A DNA stretch of 64,000 bases from Kerstersia sp052103615 (GCF_052103615.1 NZ_JBQEKA010000006.1:1-64000); one strand, 5' to 3'. Positions 44,323 to 53,351 are shown, numbered from the stretch's first letter. The notes: generated by a model from the letters alone, not told the origin. Translations and numbers: made by a program.

Positions 44323-45249
44323 TCAGACGGTCACATCGTGCAGCATCATCAGCAAACGCTGCGTGGCAGGCGTCACGCTGCGGTCTTTCGCCAGGGTATA
44401 ACCCACTTCGCCAAAAGGCATATCCACCCCGATGGGCAGGATGGTGATCAGGCCCAGGTTGACGAAGCGGCGCGCCACCTTGAATGGCATCAAGGCAACC
44501 ATATCGGATTCCACCAGCAAACCCAGGTTGGTCATGATGGAAACCGACTCTACGATCTGCTTGGGCCTGGCCATGCCCAGCTTTTCAAAAAAAGCGTCGA
44601 TGGAATGGAAGGCTTCCGAATCCGAAGTCGGCAAAATCCAGTCCAGCCCCTCCAGCTGCGCCGGTTTCACCCCGACGCTGGCCGCCAGCCAATGCTGCCG
44701 GCCCACGACGGCACAGAGTTTCTCGGTATAAAGCGGCACATGGCTGAACTCGCCGCCCCCTTCATGGGCGGGAATCAGCCCCACCACCACATCCAGCTCG
44801 CCGCGCAGCAATTCCGGGAACATCTTGTCATTGACCCCGACCTTGACCTGCACCACGACATTGGGCGCCACCTCACGCAAGCGCACGATGGCGGCCGGCA
44901 GCAACTGCGCCGAGGCCGCCAGCAGACAGCCCACCATCACCCTGCCCGACACGCCTTCATTCCAGGCATTGAGATCGTCCGCCAGCACCCGCAAGTCCGC
45001 CATCACGGACTGGACGTGGCTCTTGAGCATCAAACCGAAATTGGTGGGCGTCACGCCCCGGCTGGAGCGCACCAGCAAGGGCTGGCCGAAATGTTCTTCC
45101 AGTTCCTGGATGGCCTTGCTGATGGCGGGCTGCGTCATATGCAGCTCACGCGCCGCGGCCAGCAGCGAGCCGCAGGCGAGCACCTTCTCGAAAATGGCCA
45201 GCTGATTGAACTTGAGCCGGCGGGCCAACGTCAGTTTCGAGAATTTCAT
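44323..45249 (-). CDS. LysR-family regulator of the 3-hydroxyanthranilate operon
   Basis: The 308-residue protein has the N-terminal winged helix (FNQLAIFEKVLACGSLLAAA, then MTQPAISKAIQELEEHFGQPL) and an effector-binding domain. It is encoded upstream of the dehydrogenase gene on the same strand, about 186 bp away, so it likely regulates that operon. The group (GbpR/PcaQ-like) responds to aromatic-pathway metabolites. AGGAG lies nine bases before ATG 45249. Confidence 0.87.
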   Translation of the reverse strand: MKFSKLTLARRLKFNQLAIFEKVLACGSLLAAARELHMTQPAISKAIQELEEHFGQPLLVRSSRGVTPTNFGLMLKSHVQSVMADLRVLADDLNAWNEGVSGRVMVGCLLAASAQLLPAAIVRLREVAPNVVVQVKVGVNDKMFPELLRGELDVVVGLIPAHEGGGEFSHVPLYTEKLCAVVGRQHWLAASVGVKPAQLEGLDWILPTSDSEAFHSIDAFFEKLGMARPKQIVESVSIMTNLGLLVESDMVALMPFKVARRFVNLGLITILPIGVDMPFGEVGYTLAKDRSVTPATQRLLMMLHDVTV

Positions 45250-45342
45250 GGTGCGGTGCTCCTGTACGCCTGCATGCAGGCGTACACGATACTGCATCAG
45301 CCCCGTTGCCAGCCGGATGGCGCGGCTGTATTGGGGATCACC

Positions 45343-45371
45343 CCTAGGCGGGCGCGTCCCGCGCCGCTAGG
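45343..45371. terminator. Imperfect hairpin after the efflux gene
   Basis: CCTAG (45343-45347) and CTAGG (45367-45371) bracket an inner GGCGC/GCGCC stem. It overlaps the 3' end of the MFS gene on the minus strand. The same CCTAGGCGGG start is found in the terminator at 33694. Confidence 0.4.
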
Positions 45372-46611
45372 CCTGGCCCGCCGCTGCCGCCTGGCGCGAA
45401 CGGCCGCGCATGGCTTGCGCTGCCAGGCAGCACAGTATCGCCAAGGCGCCGCAAATAGCGATGGTGGCGGGCAAGGACAGCAAAGGCGTGCCCGCGAAAC
45501 TGACCACATAGCCGACGACAGCAGACAACAGGTACTGCAGCATGCCCATCAATGCCGACGCCAGCCCTGCCTGCGGCCCGGATTGCGCCATGGTGAGCGC
45601 CGTCAGGTTGCCAAAGACCAGGCCCAGCGAACCTATCGCCAGCGCCAGCATGGCGGCATAAGCCCACAGCGGCAACGCCAGCACGCCCGCCGCCAGCCAC
45701 AAGGCGGCCCCGGCCAGCGTATGCAGCGCCAGCCCGAGATACATGCCGCGCTGCTCCGTGGCCCCGCGCTTGAGCATGGCATTGGCTGCCGCGCCGAACA
45801 GCACCAGACACACGGCATTCGAGGCGAACAGATAGCTGAACTGCTGCGGATCCAGCGCGTAATGCTGCGTGAAGACAAAGGGCGCGCCGCTGATATAGGT
45901 AAACAATGCCCCCAGGACAAAACCGCCAGCCAGCACATAGGCCATGAACACCGGCGCTGCCAGTTGCCTGCCGTAGGCCGTGGCAATCGCCCGCGGCCGC
46001 AGTGGCGCGCGCGCCGTGACGGGCAGGCTTTCCGGCAGGCTGCGCCAGCCCCACAGCACCCCTATCATGCCCAGCGTGGCCAGGGCCCAGAAGATGTTGC
46101 GCCAGCTGCCATGCTGCAGCAGAAAGCCGCCCAGCACAGGCGCGAGAATCGGCGCCAGCATCATGACCTGCATCAGCACCGAGAAAATGCGCGCGGATTC
46201 ATTGACGCTGCAACGGTCTGCCACAATGGCGCGCGGCGCCACCAGGCCCGCCGCCGCGCCCAGCGCCTGCAGGAAACGCGCGGCCATCAGCCATTCTATG
46301 GAAGGCGCCAAAGCCGCCACGATGGAGCCGAACACGAACAGCAGCACCCCTGCCAGCAAAGGCGCACGGCGCCCGAAACTATCGAGCAGCGGCCCGTACA
46401 GCCCCTGGCCGAATGCCAGGCCGATCAGGAAAATCGCCAGCGTCTGCTGCACTTCGCCATCGGAAATGCCCAGCTCGGCGCCAATGGCCGGCATCCCGGG
46501 CAAATACATGTCGATGGCCATGGCATCCAGGGCGGTCAACATGGCCAGCAGGACGACCAGCGCCATGCCAATGGTAGCGCCCGGTACGGGCGGTGAGGAA
46601 CGTTGCATCAT
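45367..46611 (-). CDS. Bcr/CflA-type multidrug MFS exporter
   Basis: The 414-residue transporter has about 12 membrane segments. DMYLPGMPAIGAELGISDGEVQQTL and YGPLLDSFGRRAPL (motif A) are typical of the Bcr/CflA (DHA1) drug:proton exporters. It lies just downstream of a TetR gene on the same strand, ten bases apart, so the two form one operon controlled by the repressor. The substrate is unknown. Confidence 0.9.
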   Translation of the reverse strand: MMQRSSPPVPGATIGMALVVLLAMLTALDAMAIDMYLPGMPAIGAELGISDGEVQQTLAIFLIGLAFGQGLYGPLLDSFGRRAPLLAGVLLFVFGSIVAALAPSIEWLMAARFLQALGAAAGLVAPRAIVADRCSVNESARIFSVLMQVMMLAPILAPVLGGFLLQHGSWRNIFWALATLGMIGVLWGWRSLPESLPVTARAPLRPRAIATAYGRQLAAPVFMAYVLAGGFVLGALFTYISGAPFVFTQHYALDPQQFSYLFASNAVCLVLFGAAANAMLKRGATEQRGMYLGLALHTLAGAALWLAAGVLALPLWAYAAMLALAIGSLGLVFGNLTALTMAQSGPQAGLASALMGMLQYLLSAVVGYVVSFAGTPLLSLPATIAICGALAILCCLAAQAMRGRSRQAAAAGQA

Positions 46612-46620
46612 GGACTCCGA

Positions 46621-47235
46621 CTACGCTTGCTCCGCCACGGCCTGCCGCAGCGTATGCTCGAAAATATGTTTCATGGCCTGCCAGCGGGCGGCGAACTTTT
46701 CACTGCCGGCATAGACCAGCCTGACATGCAGGCTATCGACAATCCCCAGGTAAGCCTGCCCGTAGAGCCTGACGCTGGCTGGCGCCAGCACCTGGCCTTC
46801 GGCCCAAGCCAGCAGCCGCTGTTTGAAACCTTCCAGCAACAGGCCCAGATAGCGCTCATAGCTGGCATCCATGCGCGCCTGCAGATGCCGGGGCGAAAGG
46901 TATGCCGCCTTCAGCAAAAAGCGCAGATGGGCAGACTGGCTGTAACGCCTGGCCATGCCGGCGCAATATCGCGCGCCAGGCAGCTCCTTGCCCCGCTCGG
47001 CGGCCAGGCAGCGCTGCGCATAATCACTTTCCAGCTGGATGGCATCATCAAAGATCGCCAGGTACAGCTCGTCCTTGCCGGAAAAGTGCGAATACAGCGA
47101 CGCTTTGCGTATCGCCACTGCTTCGGCAATCTCATTGAGCGATGCAGCGTCATAGCCACGATCGGCAAAATGCTCGACAGCCGCCTGGCAGATCCGTTCT
47201 GCCGCGGGCGTCCGTTCAGGTATGGATTCAGGCAT
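46621..47235 (-). CDS. TetR-family repressor
   Basis: The 204-residue protein has an N-terminal helix-turn-helix (about 12-58: ERICQAAVEHFADRGYDAAS, then LNEIAEAVAIRKASLYSHFSGK) and a helical ligand domain. It should repress itself and the downstream efflux pump through the palindrome at 47274-47293, 39 bp upstream of its start. GGGAG precedes the ATG. Confidence 0.92.
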   Translation of the reverse strand: MPESIPERTPAAERICQAAVEHFADRGYDAASLNEIAEAVAIRKASLYSHFSGKDELYLAIFDDAIQLESDYAQRCLAAERGKELPGARYCAGMARRYSQSAHLRFLLKAAYLSPRHLQARMDASYERYLGLLLEGFKQRLLAWAEGQVLAPASVRLYGQAYLGIVDSLHVRLVYAGSEKFAARWQAMKHIFEHTLRQAVAEQA

Positions 47236-47273
47236 GCTTGCTCCCGTGCGCAGCGTTAGGCTGCGGCACGCAT

Positions 47274-47293
47274 CCTACCTACCGATAGGTAGG
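47274..47293. promoter_or_regulatory. TetR operator palindrome
   Basis: CCTACCTA (47274-47281) and TAGGTAGG (47286-47293) are a perfect 8-bp inverted repeat with a CCGA centre, upstream of the tetR gene. Size and location fit the binding site of that repressor. Confidence 0.75.
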
Positions 47294-47360
47294 CTGTCAA
47301 TCCAAAAATGAAGCGGCAACAGCTGTGCCGCTGTCCGCTTGCCGCGCGGCGGGCCTGGTG

Positions 47361-47663
47361 TCAGGGCTTGTCGATCTCCACGGCTTCCGGGAAGTCCCGG
47401 CGGTACTGCGCCCACTCGTCTATGCTGCTGCCATCCGGGAAGTGACAGATTCCGACCTGCCCAGCCGGGGTCTCGGCAATGGAGACCGTTCCGCCTTTTT
47501 CCTCGCAATACTCGGATGCCGGATTGGGCAGGCTGGCGGCCTCATCCGCCTCCCCCTGAGACCCGCCAGACGCGCCGCAAGCGGCCAGCAACACGGCGCC
47601 CAGCGCCGCGAACGCCGCTGCGCACAAACCGGCACGCCGGCCGGCAAATGAAACTCCAGGCAT
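47361..47663 (-). CDS. DUF333 small lipoprotein
   Basis: The 100-residue protein has a lipoprotein signal peptide with lipobox LLAAC (cysteine 29) and a C-terminal DUF333 domain (NPASEYCEEKGGTVSIAET through CHFPDGSSIDEWAQYRRDF). Its two cysteines probably form a disulfide. The family is found as putative hemolysin-like or inhibitor-like lipoproteins. The function is unknown. GGGGAG precedes the ATG. Confidence 0.82.
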   Translation of the reverse strand: MPGVSFAGRRAGLCAAAFAALGAVLLAACGASGGSQGEADEAASLPNPASEYCEEKGGTVSIAETPAGQVGICHFPDGSSIDEWAQYRRDFPEAVEIDKP

Positions 47664-47992
47664 GTTTCTCCCCAGGAAAACGCGACAGGCCAGCGCAACT
47701 GCCCCGGCACATGCGCATTATCGTAGAACTCACCCCGCCTTGCGCCACACCCGGCCCCGGCGCATGACCGCTGCATGAATTATTCGTGACACGCGCATGA
47801 CAACACCGGGCCTGCCTGCGCCGCTCTCCCTTGCAGAGATTCCACAAAACCGTTTTATATCAAAAAGATAGCCTAATAACTCATGGCCGACGCGCATCCG
47901 CGGCTTATGTCTGATATCCGAAAAAACGATTTCCCTGGCTGCCGGGAATCTGATGAGATACGCGCCGTTATCCAATTCAGCATGGAACCGAT
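47664..47992. other. Intergenic region before phnX
   Basis: This 329-bp region is between divergent genes. It contains the AT-rich dyad TATC-AAAAA-GATA at 47858-47870, similar to the motifs in the orotate control region, about 122 bp before the phnX start. No gene is seen. Confidence 0.4.
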
Positions 47993-48850
47993 ATGGCCGC
48001 TTACCAAGCCCCCCGGAAAATTGAATGCGTGATTCTTGACTGGGCCGGCACGACTGTCGATTTCGGCTCGTTCGCGCCTACCCAGGTCTTCGTCGAAGCC
48101 TTTGCCGAATTCGGCGTCCCGCTCACACTGGCGCAAGCGCGCGGCCCCATGGGCCGGGGCAAATGGGACCACATCCGCGCCTTGTGCGACGACCCGGCCA
48201 TTGCAGCGCGCTATGCCGAGCGCCATGGCCACGCGCCGGATGACAGCGACGTCACGCGCATCTATGAACGCTTCATGCCGCTGCAAATCGAAAAAATCGG
48301 CCAATACTCGGATCTCATTCCGGGCACGCTGCCCGTCATTGCCAGCCTGCGCGCGCAAGGCATTGCCATCGGGTCCTGCTCAGGCTATCCCGCTATCGTC
48401 ATGGAGAAAGTCGCCGCCAACGCCCGGGCCAGCGGCTATCACGCCGACCATATCGTGGCGGCCGATGACGTCCCCCGCGGCCGGCCTTTCCCGTCCCAGG
48501 CTCTGGCAAATGCCATTGCGCTGGGCATCAGCGATGTTGCCGCCTGCGTCAAGGTGGACGATACCGCGCCTGGCATCGTCGAAGGCCGCGCCGCCGGCAT
48601 GTGGAGCGTCGCGCTGCTGCTGTCCGGCAACGCGCTTGGCCTCACCCACGAACAATACCTGGCCCTGCCGGAAACCGAGCGCCAGGCCGCCCGCGCGCGC
48701 ATCAGCGCCGAGCTGGCGCCAGCCGGGCCCCATTACATGATAGATACCATCGCCGAGCTGCCCGCCGTCATTACCGCTATCGAACAGCGTCTGGAGGCCG
48801 GTGACATGCCGCAATCCTGCGCCCCCCGCCCTCTGGGCGCCATGGGCTGA
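47993..48850 (+). CDS. phnX: Phosphonoacetaldehyde hydrolase
   Basis: Phosphonatase splits phosphonoacetaldehyde to acetaldehyde and phosphate, the second step of 2-aminoethylphosphonate use. The 285-residue HAD-fold protein has the nucleophile D16 in ILDWAGTTVD, the Schiff-base lysine K57 in GPMGRGKWDHIRAL, and the acidic pair in VKVDDTAPGI. The transaminase gene phnW, its usual partner, is not nearby. The LysR gene converges on it. Confidence 0.93.
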   Translation: MAAYQAPRKIECVILDWAGTTVDFGSFAPTQVFVEAFAEFGVPLTLAQARGPMGRGKWDHIRALCDDPAIAARYAERHGHAPDDSDVTRIYERFMPLQIEKIGQYSDLIPGTLPVIASLRAQGIAIGSCSGYPAIVMEKVAANARASGYHADHIVAADDVPRGRPFPSQALANAIALGISDVAACVKVDDTAPGIVEGRAAGMWSVALLLSGNALGLTHEQYLALPETERQAARARISAELAPAGPHYMIDTIAELPAVITAIEQRLEAGDMPQSCAPRPLGAMG

Positions 48851-48879
48851 GCCCGGCAGGCAGACCCGCGCCGCCGCAC

Positions 48880-49758
48880 TCAAGACACCGGCTGCGCCTG
48901 CCGCACTGCTGCCAGAAAGGCGCGGACAACGCTGCGCGGCTCATGTTCGCGCAGCGTCACCAGATATTCTGGCATCTGCCGCACGCCGTCACGGATCGCG
49001 ATGGCGCGCAGCCGCGCATCCCCACCCAGCTCCGCCGCCGACACTATCCCTACGCCCACGCCAGCCGCCACCAGTTCACTGACCGCCTCTCGGCCTTCGA
49101 CCTCGATGGCCTGTTCGATGCGCAGCCCGGCGCGCTGCATCTCTTCTTCCAGCACCTGGCGCGTCCGGGAACCCGGTTCGCGCAAAATCAGGGGCAAACC
49201 CGCCAGCTCCGCCAAGGTCAGTTGCCGGCGCTCGGCCCAAGGGTGCCCCGCGGCCGCAAAGGCCACCATCGGATGCTCGGCCAATTGCCAGCTCATCAGC
49301 CTGGCGTCATCGGGATGCCAGCCGACCACGGCCAGATCCGCCTGATAGTCAAACAGGCGCGCCAGCGACTGGCTCGAATTGCCTGTGGCCAGCCTGAGCC
49401 GGATACCCGGATGGGCCCGGGTAAAACATGCCAGCGCCGGCAGCAAATGCACGGCTGAATCCACACTCAGCGACAAACTGCCGCGCTGCAGGCCCCCATG
49501 GCTGCGCAACAGCTCATCGGCCTCAGCCTCGGCGGCAAACATGCGCTGTGTGATCGCCAGCAGTTCCTGCCCGGCTTCTGTCAGCCGCACCTGGCGGCGG
49601 TTGCGGTGGAACAAGGCCACTTCAAAATGCGCTTCCAGCTTGCGCACCTGATCCGAAATCGCTGGCTGGGACAGGCAGAGCTGTTCTGCGGCGCGGCTGA
49701 AGCCGCCGTGTACCGCCACGGCATGGAATGCTTTGAGCTGTGAGTAAGAGGCAGACAT
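48880..49758 (-). CDS. LysR-family regulator
   Basis: The 292-residue protein has an N-terminal winged helix (YSQLKAFHAVAVHGGFSRAA, then LSQPAISDQVRKLEAHFEVALF) and a CysB-like effector domain. It is convergent with phnX, 29 bp away, and may control phosphonate use. A longer open frame continues upstream to 50316, but the ATG at 49758 starts the conserved domain. Four phased AAAACCC repeats lie immediately upstream. Confidence 0.88.
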   Translation of the reverse strand: MSASYSQLKAFHAVAVHGGFSRAAEQLCLSQPAISDQVRKLEAHFEVALFHRNRRQVRLTEAGQELLAITQRMFAAEAEADELLRSHGGLQRGSLSLSVDSAVHLLPALACFTRAHPGIRLRLATGNSSQSLARLFDYQADLAVVGWHPDDARLMSWQLAEHPMVAFAAAGHPWAERRQLTLAELAGLPLILREPGSRTRQVLEEEMQRAGLRIEQAIEVEGREAVSELVAAGVGVGIVSAAELGGDARLRAIAIRDGVRQMPEYLVTLREHEPRSVVRAFLAAVRQAQPVS

Positions 49759-49759
49759 G

Positions 49760-49804
49760 AAAACCCTGCAAATGAAAAACCCGAGAAAAACCCAGGAAAA
49801 ACCC
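49760..49804. repeat. Phased AAAACCC repeats upstream of the LysR gene
   Basis: AAAACCC occurs at 49760-49766, 49776-49782, 49787-49793 and 49798-49804, the last three exactly 11 bp apart. On the minus strand they read GGGTTTT just before the LysR start. One helical turn spacing suggests a cooperative binding site or an RNA element. Confidence 0.6.
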
Positions 49805-50127
49805 GTGCACATCCTCAGGGCAAGAGCCATGACACGCACTCCGCCCGGATTCGGCCCTGCCCCCTGCCCCGCCCCTGATCCCGACCCCGGCCCGGCCCGC
49901 GCCAGGCCCAAGTCTGCCCCGTGCGCTGCGCGATTGTGCCTAGCATAGAGAAATGTCAATCTCTTACCCTGCCAAACAAGCCCGTGACAAGCGAACTGTA
50001 GTATAAATTTCAGGATAATCTGAATGCAGCCGCCATCCTGGCGCCGCACTCTGTATCGCAGCACGGCGGCACCGGCCGCGGGCACTGTTTTCCCCGTAAC
50101 GAATCCGACCCCAGACGCAAGGCGCTC
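49805..50127. other. Intergenic region before the efflux operon
   Basis: About 320 bp between the divergent LysR and ytcA-like genes hold a C-rich stretch (49850-49920) and an AT-rich stretch with TATAAA near 50003 that could be part of the efflux promoter. No gene is seen. Confidence 0.4.
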
Positions 50128-50397
50128 ATGGCTGTTTCCTATTCCCGGCTGGCTGTCCTGGCTTGCCTCCTGCTGACTGGATGCGGCATACAGCAGGCCC
50201 CCTATATCGTCCTCTTTGAATCCTATTTCCCTTCCTGGATCGCGTGCGCCACGTTCGGCTGCATTACGGCTGTCATCTTGCGGTTCTTCCTGATCCGCAT
50301 CGGCATCGACGAGCATCTGCCGTTACGCTTCCTGACCTATGTCGCCTTCGCGCTGGCCGTCATGTTTCTTTCTTCCCTGTTGATTTTCTCCCGCTGA
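50128..50397 (+). CDS. YtcA-like small lipoprotein of the efflux operon
   Basis: The 89-residue protein has a lipoprotein signal (lipobox LLTGC, cysteine 19) and two later hydrophobic segments ending ALAVMFLSSLLIFSR. It resembles E. coli YtcA, encoded beside mdtNOP. It precedes the membrane-fusion gene by one base, so it belongs to the same transcript. The role is unknown; it could be a small membrane subunit of the pump. Confidence 0.78.
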   Translation: MAVSYSRLAVLACLLLTGCGIQQAPYIVLFESYFPSWIACATFGCITAVILRFFLIRIGIDEHLPLRFLTYVAFALAVMFLSSLLIFSR

Positions 50398-50398
50398 C

Positions 50399-51451
50399 AT
50401 GCCGAACGCCAAACCTGCTCCCGCGACGCGGCGCTTGCCCGCGGTACTCGTCACCCTTGCTTTCCTGGTCCTGGCCGCCGTCACTGGCTGGGCCTACGTC
50501 AAGCGCCTGGCGGCCCAGCCCTTGTCCGAAGATGCGGTCATTACGGCGGAAATCGCCCGTATTGCGCCGTCCGTACCTGGCCGCGTGATCCAGCTCAACG
50601 TCAAGGAAAACGGCAAGGTGGAAAAGGGCGAACTGCTGTTCGCGCTGGACCCGGAAATCTACCGCCTGCAGGTCGAACAGGCGCGCGCCGCCCTTCAGGT
50701 TGCCGAGGCCGGCATGGATACGCGCAACCGCGCGACGTCTGCCGAAAAATCGAATGCCGTCATTGCCGCTGAACAAGTGCAGCGCGCCCGCATCAACCTG
50801 GCTCAGACCACGCAAACCCTCAAGCGCCTGCAATCGCTGCACCCGCAAGGCTATGTCACGACCCAGCAGGTCGAAGATGCCAGCACGCTCAAGCGCAATG
50901 CCGAAACCAGCCTGCGGGAAGCGCTGGCGCAGCAGTCCGCCGCTGATGTGCTGGTCGGCAACAACGATGCCGCCACGGCGCTGGTTGTGCAAAGCCGCGC
51001 CGCCCTGGCCATGGCCGAACGCCAGTTGCGCGACACCGAAGTCTATGCCCCCAATGACGGCTGGGTCGCCGGGCTGGGCATTGCCCATGGCGACTATCTG
51101 TTGCCGGCGCAGTCCGCGTTCTCGCTGATAGATTCGACGCACTGGTATGCATCGGCCACCTTTCTGGAAACCGAGCTGGATTCCATTCAACCCGGCGACT
51201 GCGCCACGGTCTATGTCGCCGCCGACCGCTCGCGCCCTTTGCGCGGCGTGGTGGAATCCATAGGCTGGGGCGTGATTTCCGACGACCTCATCAACCTGCC
51301 GCGCAACCTGCCTTATGTGCCCAAGGCGCTGAATTGGGTGCGCGTCGGCCAACGCTTCCCGGTACGCATCCTGCTGGATGCGCCGCCCGAAGACCTGATG
51401 CGCGTCGGCGCTTCCGCTTCCGTCATCGTCGATCATGGCAAACAGTGCTGA
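50399..51451 (+). CDS. Membrane-fusion protein (MdtN/EmrA-type)
   Basis: The 350-residue periplasmic adaptor has one N-terminal membrane anchor (about 15-33). A lipoyl-like half motif (IAPSVPGRVIQLNVKENGKVEKGELLFALDP) is followed by a coiled-coil hairpin (about 85-200) and a beta-barrel region (VYAPNDGWVAGLGIAHGDYLL). It bridges the inner-membrane FUSC-type protein and the outer-membrane channel encoded next. Confidence 0.92.
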   Translation: MPNAKPAPATRRLPAVLVTLAFLVLAAVTGWAYVKRLAAQPLSEDAVITAEIARIAPSVPGRVIQLNVKENGKVEKGELLFALDPEIYRLQVEQARAALQVAEAGMDTRNRATSAEKSNAVIAAEQVQRARINLAQTTQTLKRLQSLHPQGYVTTQQVEDASTLKRNAETSLREALAQQSAADVLVGNNDAATALVVQSRAALAMAERQLRDTEVYAPNDGWVAGLGIAHGDYLLPAQSAFSLIDSTHWYASATFLETELDSIQPGDCATVYVAADRSRPLRGVVESIGWGVISDDLINLPRNLPYVPKALNWVRVGQRFPVRILLDAPPEDLMRVGASASVIVDHGKQC

Positions 51452-53351
51452 GATCGCCCGGCAGCGCTTCTGGCGGCAACTAAAGGAAGACCTGGCGCCG
51501 TTTCCCGGCCGCATGGCGCAAACCTGGCGCATGGCGCTGGTGTGCGCCCTGACCTGCATGATGTCCATGGTTTACGGTATTCCGGAAGCCGCCATCAGTT
51601 GCTATCTGGTGTTCTTCGTTATGAAGCCGGATGCGGCGGAGAGCCTGCTGCTGGCGCTATCCATGTGTTTCCTGACCGTGGGCGTCATCTTCCTGCTGTT
51701 CATGCTGACGCGCTGGACCATACAGGTGCCGCCGCTGCGCATCCTGGCCATTGCGCTGACGTCGCTGGTTTTCCTGTATCTGGCCTCGGCCAGCAAGCTC
51801 GGCGCGCTCGGCGGCATTATTGCGCTGATTCTCGCTTTCGGGCTGACGCTGCTCAGCGACGTGCCGTTCGCTGAACTGGCCACGCGCGGCATTCTGTTCG
51901 CCTGGCTCATGGGCGTCATGCCCATGCTGTGGATTGCTCTGGTGTCCTTCACCATTGGCCGCAAGCCCGTGCCGCTCCTGCGCCAGACCGCCGCCGAACG
52001 CCTGGAGATCATCGCCGACTGGCTGGAACAGGCCAACCCGGAAAACCGCGCCAGGCTGCGTGACCAGATCTGGGAAGGCCAGGAAGACCACATGAAGCGC
52101 TGGGGCATCACACGCCTGTTCGCCCTGGCCCGGCGCGATGAAGCCCGGCGTCTCGGCGTCGCCCTGCAAGACAGCTACCGCCTCGCCTTCCTGATGCTGG
52201 CGGCGGACCCGGATACGCACCCCCAGGCGCGCCAAGTTGTCGCCCAGCAAGCGCGGGCCGCGGCCCGCGCCCTGGCGGCAGGCCAGCCCGTTCCCGCCCC
52301 GGAAGCCGAACTGCCCGACGACGCCCCCGCGCCGCTGGCGCAAGGCTGGCAAGCCTTGCTGGCCATGGTTGGCACGCCCGACCATCCGCTCGCCACCGCC
52401 CCGGCGGAATCCTTTATGCGCGCAGATGCCCGCAGCAACCCGGAGCACCTGCGCTACGCCATCAAAACGACAGCAGCCGCCATTACTTGCTACTGCATCT
52501 ATACCGCCCTGGACTGGCAAGGCATCCATACCGCAATGATTACCTGCTACGTCATTGCGCTGGGCTCCGTCGCGGAAACCACCCACAAGCTGATCCTGCG
52601 GATTACCGGCTGTCTGATTGGCGCCGCGCTGGGGGTCGCCTCCATCCTGTTCCTCATTCCGCACATGACGTCCATAGGCGCAGTCATGCTGCTGGTGTTT
52701 GCCGGCACTTTCATTGCCGCCTGGGTCGCCGTCGGCAGTGACCGGGTGTCTTATGCCGGCGTGCAGATCGCGCTGGCTTTTCTGCTGACCGTCTTGAGCG
52801 GCTACGGCCCCAGCACCGATATGAGCGCAGCGCTGGACCGTATCATCGGCGTCTTGCTCGGCAACTTCGTGGTGTATTTCATGTTCACCCAATTCTGGCC
52901 GGTCAGCGTCGCCCAGCGGGTCTGGGACAATACCAGCCGGGCGCTGGGCGGCCTGGCGCGCATGGCCTGCATGCCCCGCCCCGGCCAGCCTGTGGAACAA
53001 GAGCACAGCGCCCTGCTGGCCGAAGCCGCCAGCCTGGCCAGCAAAGTCGCCGATACGCGCTATTCGCTGGAACTGGCGGGCTATGAACCGAATTCACTGC
53101 GCCTGTCCAACACGGAAGTCCGCCGTCTCGCCAAAACCTCGCAAGCCATGCGCAATGCCTGCCTGGACATGCTGCTGCAACCCAGCGCCGACCCGGAACT
53201 GGGGCAGCGCCTGGAAGCCCTATCGCGACAGGCGGCCGTCATTGCCCTGCAACGGCCCGAATTACCGCTGCCTCCCCCTGGCACACCCGGCGAATCCCGC
53301 AGCCTGGACCGCAACGTGCAACGATTGGAGACCTTGATCAATGGCCGTTAA
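51435..53351 (+). CDS. FUSC-type inner-membrane efflux protein (MdtO-like)
   Basis: The 638-residue protein has two membrane blocks (about 25-165 and 345-500) separated by a cytoplasmic helical region, the fusaric-acid-resistance (FUSC/AaeB) layout. Aromatic-acid exporters of this class work with an EmrA-like adaptor. The gene overlaps both neighbours (16 and 11 bases), indicating one operon. Expected substrates are toxic aromatic or lipophilic acids. Confidence 0.88.
   Translation: MANSAEIARQRFWRQLKEDLAPFPGRMAQTWRMALVCALTCMMSMVYGIPEAAISCYLVFFVMKPDAAESLLLALSMCFLTVGVIFLLFMLTRWTIQVPPLRILAIALTSLVFLYLASASKLGALGGIIALILAFGLTLLSDVPFAELATRGILFAWLMGVMPMLWIALVSFTIGRKPVPLLRQTAAERLEIIADWLEQANPENRARLRDQIWEGQEDHMKRWGITRLFALARRDEARRLGVALQDSYRLAFLMLAADPDTHPQARQVVAQQARAAARALAAGQPVPAPEAELPDDAPAPLAQGWQALLAMVGTPDHPLATAPAESFMRADARSNPEHLRYAIKTTAAAITCYCIYTALDWQGIHTAMITCYVIALGSVAETTHKLILRITGCLIGAALGVASILFLIPHMTSIGAVMLLVFAGTFIAAWVAVGSDRVSYAGVQIALAFLLTVLSGYGPSTDMSAALDRIIGVLLGNFVVYFMFTQFWPVSVAQRVWDNTSRALGGLARMACMPRPGQPVEQEHSALLAEAASLASKVADTRYSLELAGYEPNSLRLSNTEVRRLAKTSQAMRNACLDMLLQPSADPELGQRLEALSRQAAVIALQRPELPLPPPGTPGESRSLDRNVQRLETLINGR

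Noticed and set aside
44338..46596. 752-codon plus-strand frame opposite the LysR and efflux genes
   Set aside because: Its translation is a His/Gln/Arg-rich shadow of two recognisable minus-strand genes.
49850..49920. C-rich CCCCGCCCC-type stretch as a tandem repeat or CRISPR-like array
   Set aside because: Irregular units without spacers. It is a simple-composition stretch.
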